From NCBI RefSeq assembly GCF_047948215.1, contig NC_134456.1, positions 198,784,034-198,848,033 of the forward strand: 64,000 nucleotides of DNA, in the 5' to 3' direction. Made by a program: the position numbers and the translations under genes. Positions 56,016 through 64,000 of the stretch are shown piece by piece (the stretch's first letter is position 1; every line of letters starts with the position of its first letter). This DNA is from Lycorma delicatula (Eukaryota > Arthropoda > Insecta > Hemiptera > Fulgoridae). Below the pieces are notes generated by a model that saw nothing but the letters and a program-made list of their open reading frames with translations, was not told the origin of the DNA and searched no databases.

Positions 56016-58486
56016 AAAACGGAATCGATTAATTTCCGCCATTTGCAGGTCAGAAGGAAGTAAGTATAACATTTTATACACAGTCAAATCTTTTTAAATT
56101 ATAATTACATATAAATACTACAATGTGTGTGTAAGTACTAAGAAAGGAGGGGAATGACAGAGTGAGAAAGAGATATAAAGGTTTAAAAAGTATCCTTTCG
56201 TACATCGTACTGTAATATACTAAAAATATAATTATTTTAATAATAATCAACCTTTATAATGATTATTAAATTAATTCCGTCTATGGATGACGACAATTTT
56301 AATAATAAACTGCAGTCTGGCCTTGTAGATTTACAAGGTAACTTTATACATCGGGTCAAGAACTATTGCGTTTATATCTATACATTAAAAACACTCTAAA
56401 CAGAAAGACTACATACCACCAAGGTTTCAAAATATTCTTTATTTATTTATATAACTCGTCACTAAAAATAACGTAAACAAATTTTCTATTAAAAAAAGTT
56501 TTACTACCATTTTCTATTTTAATAGGTAAACTAAAAGTAAAATAAATTCTAATGAAGCGAAACATGATAAAGACTAACTAACTATACTAAAAAAACTTCA
56601 GAAACAGAAACAATCGAAAATAACTTTTACTGTAACGTGGATTAACGATTTAAGTACTAAAATAACAATATAAACAAACTATATAAGTATACCCTCCAAA
56701 ACTAAAAACTTTATGAACTAATATGCAAAGAGCTAATTCAAACTTACCACCGAAAAAATTCAAATAATGATTATTAATAACTTCAATGTAGAAAAACAAA
56801 AAAAATTACTGCAAAAATACATCACTATTACTACTGCTTACACGATATTGTAGTACAGATTACAATCGTTTCATATTTTTAATTGTTTAGAAATAACTGC
56901 TGCACTTATAGTATACATTAAGTACACAAAAATTAATCTGAAACGTTTGATGTTTATCATATATAACGAATTAAGTATGAAATAAGAAAACAAATAATTC
57001 ATATCAAAACTTAATGATGTTACTCTTCTATTTTTTTTTTTATAGACTGAAATTAATTTTCTATTCTTTTGAAAACCTTCGTAACTGTTGATCAGATCTC
57101 AGGTATTCGTAAATAATTACACTTACGCAAAGTGCTCATAAAGGGTATACTGTACCGTACAAATATTTTAGGAAAATAAAAAATTCAATGAAATTTAAAT
57201 TAAAAATGAACACTTTATTTGAAATCAAAAAGAACAAAGAAAATAATAATTTTTTCTGGGGAGAAATTTTTGTTTCCATTTATTATAATGAAATTAAAGC
57301 TAAGACCGTTTTTTTAATAAAATTCTTAATCTCATACAGGTTTTTTATGAAAACAAGATTCTGTTTGGGTAGAGGATAAGTATAGACTTATTAAAGTAAT
57401 GCGCTATCTGTATATCTGCATTAAAGAGAGATGAGTTCTGCAGTCACATTATGTTAAAAAAAAACCTATAGCGAAACTGCTCTCCTTGGCAAAACCTGAT
57501 TGCTATCCTTTTACTTATCATAAAGATGAGATTGATGCAAATACATATGTGTATAAAATGTAAACATACTAAGAAACGAAAAAAAAACATGTTGCATTTA
57601 ATAGTAGATAAATAAATGTTGTCTATATAATTATGAAATCTACGCGTAAAATATCATAACTGGTACGATCGCAGAGAACTTCATACGGAAACATAAATCA
57701 CACCCAAAAACATAATAGTGCCGTACTCAAAAACAAGGGTTCCATTTCACGTTCATCAGTGAAAGTGAGGGGGAAAAATGATTTTCTATAGCTTTTCACT
57801 GAGCAAATTGAAGTGAATTTTAGCACATCAATACCCAAGTCATCCTAACTGCAAATGGGATTTAGATTCCTAAGGACAACTTACAACGGGTTTGGATGTA
57901 AAGTGAAAATCATAACTTTCAGGGAAATCATCTCTGAGAAATTCCTCTTGTACTTTAATTGCTTTACGTTTGTTATAATAGTTCTGAATAATGAATTACA
58001 ATATTTCAATTGTTAATAACAATAGTTCTAGAAATAACACCTAATAAAAACCGTTTCAGGTTAAAGCCACGACCAAAATCTTTTAAGCCTATTGTAATAT
58101 TTATAATACAAATTAATTAAAAAAAAATAATAAATACTCCGTTAAAATAACAGATAATATCTTGTTAAAATAAACAGAATAGAGGATTATTAAATACATC
58201 AATACATTATTAAATATATCAAAATGCACAAAAGATAAAATCTAAACGTTGAAAATAAAAAATTAAAAGAGACAAAACGATAGCTACTCATACATAATAT
58301 ATAATTGAGCCACGGTTAATAAAAATCATTTGGTAACTTTATCGACTAGGCAATCGACTAATAAAATAAAAAAGAAAATATTGACATGAATTTTACCGCA
58401 TATTATTCGTTTAGTATTCAATCCCTTCCGAATTTGTGACGCTACTTTTTATCGTAAGGCGTCGTCTTAGAGTGGTCTCTGTTCAA

Positions 58487-58510
58487 ATATATATATATAT
58501 ATATATATAT
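58487..58510. repeat. (TA)n microsatellite
   Basis: Twelve AT units followed by CCCCCACG. Confidence 0.9.
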
Positions 58511-58599
58511 CCCCCACGATCAATATCGTCTAGTCTATAGAGCAATAATCTTACTTTTAGGCTGAAATACAGCAATAGTAACATTTTATACATGCCATG

Positions 58600-58647
58600 T
58601 TCTCTTTCTCACTCTCTCTCTGAGAGAAAGAGAGAGAATGAGAGAGA
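58600..58647. repeat. (CT)n/(GA)n hairpin
   Basis: A pyrimidine run (TCTCTTTCTCACTCTCTCTC) is followed at once by a purine run (GAGAGAAAGAGAGAGAATGA), so the strand can fold on itself. Confidence 0.8.
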
Positions 58648-59709
58648 TATTATATTGCATAATATTAGAATATTATTAAAATATATGCAATATTACATTA
58701 AAACAAAAATTCAGAAACATATTTTATAACAGTTTACTATAGTAAGGGTATATTAATTTCTTTATAATGTTCGAACTTCCTTATTTAGAAACCTTGACAT
58801 CCTTTCTTATTCCGAGATAAAAATTACTAAACACTTACTTACGTTACCCTAAGAATATTCATCGGTTTACATCAAGGTCAATCTAAATGATAAAAAAAAC
58901 TGAGTAATATTTTATTTATAACATAAAATTATTATGCATTTTTAACTTGTAGCGAAATGATACTATCGCAATCAACATTAATATAAATTAAATAGCAAAT
59001 TATTTACATTAGAATATGTGATTCCAAATGATAAAATATTAAATTATCCGCACCAAGTAACATTTTAATAACACAAAATCCTGCAAAAATAATAATCTTA
59101 GGTTTAAATGTAATTAAATAGGCGTAAACATACATTAAAAACTAAAATATACTATTTTCTTAAGAGTAGTCCATATTCTATGAAAGAATTCTTCGGGTAA
59201 AATAAAAAAAAAACTGCTGTTTTCTTTATTTTGATGCTAGATCGTAAAAGTATAGAGTAAAATTCCCCCAAAAAATTACTCCAGATATTTTTTTAAGTGA
59301 ATAAATAGATAAGTCAATCCAGGTAATAAGAGTTGCATTAAAAATACTTTACATGATGTTGAGGGTCGTTTTGAGGCATAACATCCATATAAATGTAGAA
59401 CTGATGCAGTAGAGAAATATGATTTAATTTGAATATACAAGCAGTATTAACTTATTTAACAAAATGTGTAAAAACAAAAAGTAACTCTACTTTCTTTTCT
59501 ATTACTATATGCCAAACTGAATAATATTAAAAAAAAATAAATGTATTTTAAGAATACTATTTCTACTCCCAATTTAACAGTTTATTAAAAGTATTCTTTT
59601 ATCCCACCGGTCTGTACTGTATTATCTTCTTTGGAAAACTACAATTATCCATTCGATCCGCATGTTGTTTCCAATTATTTCTATATTCAACAAAAATTCA
59701 GGGAATATA

Positions 59710-59830
59710 TGAATATTCAGGAATATTGGAAGACCAGATGGAAGAAGAGATGGGAAGAAAATTGAATTTAGGTTCGCAACAGGTCGAAAGGCCTAAGGCT
59801 TGAAGTAGATGATGATGACGATTAAAAATA
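59710..59830 (+). pseudogene. Possible LINE 3' tail
   Basis: GGAAGACCAGATGGAAGAAG (GRPDGRRDGK in one frame), GCAACAGGTCGAAAGGCCTA and a terminal GATGATGATGACGAT stretch resemble the last codons and tail of insect non-LTR elements. Too short for a firm call. Confidence 0.35.
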
Positions 59831-59851
59831 TTTTTAAATACATATTTATAT

Positions 59852-59853
<2 letters not shown>

Positions 59854-59883
<30 letters not shown>
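59854..59883. repeat. (TG)n microsatellite
   Basis: About 15 GT units, shortly after the possible LINE tail. Confidence 0.93.
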
Positions 59884-59884
<1 letters not shown>

Positions 59885-60067
59885 GAGATAAAGCGGTAGC
59901 TTTATTGTCATCATTTAAAATTTAATATTTCTTTTGATTTTTTAATCTTAAAAACTATGCCCTCATTACTTGAGTAAATACGATAACACTTCCCTCACTT
60001 TCTTTTTAAATACTAAAAATACATTAAGCTATAATTTTTTTTTTTCATAATGCGAAAAATTATAATA

Positions 60068-60096
60068 ATGCTACTCATTTCTGGAATGAGTAGCAT
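60068..60096. repeat. Perfect 12-bp hairpin
   Basis: ATGCTACTCATT and AATGAGTAGCAT around a five-base loop (TCTGG). Confidence 0.85.
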
Positions 60097-60099
60097 ACG

Positions 60100-62715
60100 T
60101 ATTTCTAAGAGAATATAAAAAGCAAATAAATACATTAAAATTAAAAGACTTATTGCTCTACTTCAGTCTCAGTTAATAAGTAATATAATTTAATTTACAA
60201 TTCCAAAATTTTGTATCGTAAATTTTCTAGTCTTCGAGGCAGAATAGTACATATTCGAAAAAGGGAAGAATTGTTAACTTTAAAATTCTTTTTATTTTTT
60301 CAAAACTTTCCTGTTATATTTTAATTCATTTATACGCAAATAAAAGGGCTAGCCTAAAAGTAAACTTCTACAGTGTACTGTTCACACGTATACGTATACG
60401 TAAACTTTCAAGTAGACTGATAAAATTTAATTACTTTCGCGCTAACATAAATAACTGTGTAGCAAATTGAAAGCATATTGTTTTTTCCTTTTTACTTAGG
60501 TTTTAATTGTTACCCAATAATAAATTCTATAAATAAAAATGAAGAATTTTAACAAAAAGATGTACATACTACTTTTAACAACTAAACAATTACAATTTGA
60601 AGAAAAAAAACAAATAAATCTCAACGACAAAACACCTTTTTCTTTTTTTAGTGATAATTTTCTATTCATAATCCTACCACGTTAATAAATCTACCTTGTC
60701 TAGGGATCTTTAAGAACTCAGACAATACAAACAAAGGAAAACAAAGTTATACATGTTATACTGAACGCATTTACAGATAACGCTTCGTTAACCTTATCCT
60801 TTAAATAACTTTTTTTTTCAATTTCGTATTGTTTGTTTCTTTCTTTCTAAATTCTGTCATCTTTCATTTTTTTTCTACCAAACGTTCCTAACGCTACTAC
60901 AAAACTGATTATTTTTACCGAAAAACAATCATGACTAGACAGAACGTTCAACGTAAAAATGGTAGGTTTAAAAAAACAACCGTCACTAAAACGTATTATT
61001 ACAGCAAAGGCAATTAGCCGTAAATTACAATTTGTAGTACGTAATTCGATAAAAGTAACATGAATTCCAATTTTTCTTCGTTTTATAATTCCCATTTTAA
61101 TACAATATTATTTTATTTAATCTCTTCACATTCTACATAGCTTTTAAAAGCCGCCTACCTTAAATAATTTAAGTTTTATTTTTTGATCGAAAATGGATAT
61201 TTTAAACAGCATTTTAGTAATAATGGAAAATTGTAATTAATTACAAATCCTACGCGCAGAAACCCCCCACATATTTTAATTATTATAATGTATTTTAATA
61301 TATAATTTCTCATCATTATGGAATATCCTATTTTAAAACACATACCAAATTTTGAGTACATCAGAGATTGAGACAACGATTAAAAATTCCGCCAATGATG
61401 AAATTTGCTGATATTGGAACAGAGAAACTAACTTAAACTTGAATCATTAATCCTAATGTTTAAGTTGAAATTATGGTTAGCTTTACCTTTTTAATCAATG
61501 TAAAATAATAAAAACAACAAAATTCTATAATGGTTTGTTAAACCGATAGGTTTTTTAAAAAAATTAGCATAAATTCATTCGCTAAGGTATTTTCTCTGAA
61601 GATATATAAAAAAAAAACTTAATTTAAAACAATGTGGATGACTGTAAAAAGTTACGAAAATTTTTTGAAATTTTTACTTATTTATTATACTTTTAGGAAT
61701 TGTGGTTTATTATTTCGCAACCGTCGTACAAAAAGTAAAAATGTTTTTATATTGATAACGCAGCATTTGCAGAAAAATAATAATTTCAAATCGATAAGAG
61801 GAAAAAACTTACAATCAGACAATTTTATAAGACTTAATTTTAAGGTATTAAGCATTTAAAAATAGAATGACATTATTTCCTAAAGTATTTATTTATTAAC
61901 TACACTTAGCTACAAATTATTAACAACCCCTTTGAAATATACTGCCTTTCAATAACCTCCTCCTCTTCATCCGAATAAAAAAAAAAATTAATAGAATAAA
62001 TCATCAATCACTGTTATACACATACTATTATACCGAATTGCATTACGACAATTAATCGATACATAAAAAAATATTAAGTCGAATTATAGGCTACGTCATT
62101 AAATATAAATAACAGCAACCAAGATTTTAGTAATTTTAGATATTTAAATTAACTCAAAATTGTCTTTATGTTCGAGAAATCATGTTTTGAACGATATCAA
62201 TATTTTTTCTGGCAACGTAAAAAAAAAAATAACTGAATAAACATAGTTTAACCGAAAATATGATTAAAATATATATAGTTTAACCATTTCAAAAGTGAAT
62301 TAAGGTGTTTCCGTTACCGAATGATTTATCAACATAATTGTTATTTTCTTAATCAACTTTCCGATAAATTTGTACAGCTTCGTTTCAATGCTTTTATGCA
62401 TATCTCTCTTTGTTTCTATTCAATATTAATCATATCAAATTATTTTCTTCAACAGACACCTTCAATTATTTTTTTTATATATTTCAGTATTAGTCTTCCG
62501 TAATTATCATTTTTTTTACACTTTATTTCATTATTAAATCACCTAACTCTCGATTCACAATGTAGCATACATCAACCCAACTCTTAGCATTTGCGATAAA
62601 AATTTATTTTACTTCAATCGTGTTAATTTTTAATTTTATTAACCAACTAATCGTCAAAATTGGTAAAAATAATTCACGATCAATTAGTACAAACAACATT
62701 ACAAAAATGAAGTTT
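60100..62715. other. AT-rich non-coding DNA
   Basis: Nothing recognisable. Frames at 60847-61095, 61176-61376 and 61632-61859 are short, low-complexity and without motifs. Confidence 0.5.
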
Positions 62716-62730
62716 AGTTTCTGACAGGTT

Positions 62731-63106
62731 TTTTTTTTTTAACGACACAAGGCTAACCGGTAACCAACCGCCTAGAAGACTTGCCTCGGTTGACCTTATG
62801 TGACGCGGCGATGTCTAGCCACCACCTTTCAGCACTGCCTATCCATTGGACCTTCCCAACGGGGTCCCTCCTGGTTCATTGAAGCAACAAGACCTCCACT
62901 TCTGGATGCCGTGATGTCTCTCCCCAGGAGGCCTACTCTCCCTGTCCTTACTCATAGTCAGGGTCCGAGTATGCCCTCATGCATACCCCCCGACCTTCGC
63001 GCGCCCCTCCCACAAACCTCGATGGTCCTTAATGCTTCATCAGAACGTCCCGACCCAGTCACTCTTGCGTGTGACCGGGCCAAAAAAGGGCTACCTCCCT
63101 GGCCCA
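62731..63106 (-). mobile_element. 5'-truncated LINE 3' end with 14-bp target duplication
   Basis: Flanks GTTTCTGACAGGTT (62717-62730) and GTTTTTGACAGGTT (63107-63120) match at 13 of 14 positions. On the minus strand the insert ends in a poly(A) of about 10-12 bases abutting the duplication, the mark of target-primed insertion. The body is G+C-rich, in sharp contrast to its surroundings, and shares GGGAGGTAGC and a GACCCCG(T/G)TGGGA-like word with the R1-like LINE 3' UTR at 33142-33530. Open frames on both strands (62800-63114; 62958-63197) are not supported as genes and the second crosses the insertion edge. Confidence 0.85.
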
Positions 63107-63120
63107 GTTTTTGACAGGTT

Positions 63121-64000
63121 AATTTGAAATAACCAGTCAATTTATCTTCTTTTATAATAGTAATAAAAAAATGTATACTTTTGCTATTGAAACACATTTA
63201 AAGTTTTCATAAAACACATATTTTTCAACAAAAAAAATAACCAAACAAGTGAGGTAACACAAAAATAAGTCATCGTAAAAACAAGATAAGATTTAAAAAT
63301 TCTTAATGAAAAAGCGAAATGAGTAAACAGACTAATAATAATAATAATATCTTTTTACGTTATTTTTCACTTAGGTCAAAGATAAAAACAAATAATAAAC
63401 AAATAAATTGTTAAAAATAAAAACAAATATACTCTGAGTACCTTTTAATTACGTTTGGTATTACAAACAGTTTGGATAATAAATCGTAATTCTGTAAAAA
63501 TAATTGAAAATTCAACTCTAAATTTTGCTTCTTATTAATTAACTAATTTTTTCATTCGTTTTCTATTATTTAACTAGCTGAGAACCGTTTCGTTTGTTAT
63601 TAATTTGAATTATGAAGTGTTTAGATAGTACTAAAGGATAATAGAAAGATAATAGAATAGGTTTATTATTTACTCGACTAAATAAATTTCAGAATATTGT
63701 TGTCAGTACATTGGCTGTATAATAACAGAAATAGAAAGAGTACCATAAGCCTGTAGGCAATATCCTTATTATTATAGCCAATATTATTTAAATAAAGTAA
63801 GGATTACTAAATTATTAACTTTTCAAAAAATGAAGAATACCCCGACTAATACAATAAATAATAACGGGATTATTGTTATAATGGATCCCCCATTATAACA
63901 ATAATCCCGAACAAATCTCCCTCTTATTACTATTATTATATACGTAGTTTTTTACGTATATACATTAATTAATTATCGTATAAATAAAAAAAAAGGATTT
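63121..64000. other. AT-rich DNA with terminal hairpin
   Basis: No gene. The perfect hairpin at 63865-63909 is the only structured feature. Confidence 0.5.
63865..63909. repeat. Perfect 20-bp hairpin
   Basis: CGGGATTATTGTTATAATGG and its exact reverse complement (63890-63909) enclose a five-base loop (ATCCC). No mismatch in the stem. Confidence 0.93.

Larger units (their letters stand above)
56020..59700. other. AT-rich non-coding DNA
   Basis: No gene recognised. Contains (TA)n at 58487-58510 and a purine/pyrimidine hairpin at 58600-58647. The 63-codon frame at 57188 is Lys/Asn-rich by composition only. Confidence 0.5.

Noticed and set aside
62800..63197. Two 79-104-codon frames in a G+C-rich segment
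   Set aside because: The segment is a LINE tail bounded by target duplications; the second frame crosses the insertion border.

Overview
The window is strongly AT-rich eukaryotic nuclear DNA. It has no operons, ribosome-binding sites or bacterial-style gene density, and I found no intact conserved host gene. It carries many dead transposable elements, microsatellites and tRNA-derived SINEs. The mix of Jockey- and R1-like LINEs, mauritiana-type mariners, DUF4817-type Tc1/mariner relatives, Helitrons, pogo and hAT elements, plus SINE tails that I recall from Hemiptera, points to an arthropod, most likely an insect. The assignment to Hemiptera is tentative.

Layout. 0-6.4 kb: AT-rich, with one 3'-end fragment of a DUF4817-type transposon (2.43-2.75 kb). 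6.4-8.96 kb: decayed Jockey-like LINE (gag zinc knuckle, endonuclease, reverse transcriptase pieces). 11.9-13.4 kb: an unclassified repeat holding a structurally complete but dead mariner-like element (12220-13397) with TIRs and TA duplications; a related copy of that repeat lies at 17.13-17.56 kb. 13.4-14.15 kb: an unidentified coding-like remnant and a SINE. 15.45-16.60 kb: element with about 300-bp terminal inverted repeats and unidentified internal coding traces. 17.96-18.69 kb: LINE reverse-transcriptase remnant. 20.68-22.44 kb: DUF4817-type transposase pseudogene. 24.67-25.78 kb: mariner with internal deletion. 26.71-27.37 kb: TA-flanked MITE. 28.38-30.20 kb: 5' part of a Helitron Rep/helicase gene.

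31.58-34.1 kb: LINE tail, (TA)n tract, SINE with target duplication, and the 3' end of a reverse-strand R1-like LINE. 38.9-39.3 kb: SINE and TA-cored palindrome. 41.94-42.78 kb: pogo/Tigger-like MITE with an open 93-codon frame. 44.96-46.49 kb: hAT transposase remnant with one recognisable terminus. 46.91-47.30 kb: second mariner fragment ending in a palindrome. 48.34-51.60 kb: two inverted copies of a non-coding element around a hAT MITE with an 8-bp target duplication. 51.73-51.91 kb: SINE with a 12-bp target duplication. 55.2-56.0 kb: CG-rich tRNA-like and tandem-repeat block. 62.72-63.12 kb: LINE 3' tail with a 14-bp target duplication. The last 150 bases hold a perfect 20-bp hairpin.

The elements do not form a joint pathway. 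Their value is a record of successive insertions: nested insertions, target-site duplications and lost catalytic residues can be read directly. The most useful candidates for follow-up are the long-TIR element at 15.45 kb, the open frame inside the pogo-like element, the palindrome at a mariner breakpoint, and the SINEs with different heads but a similar tail.
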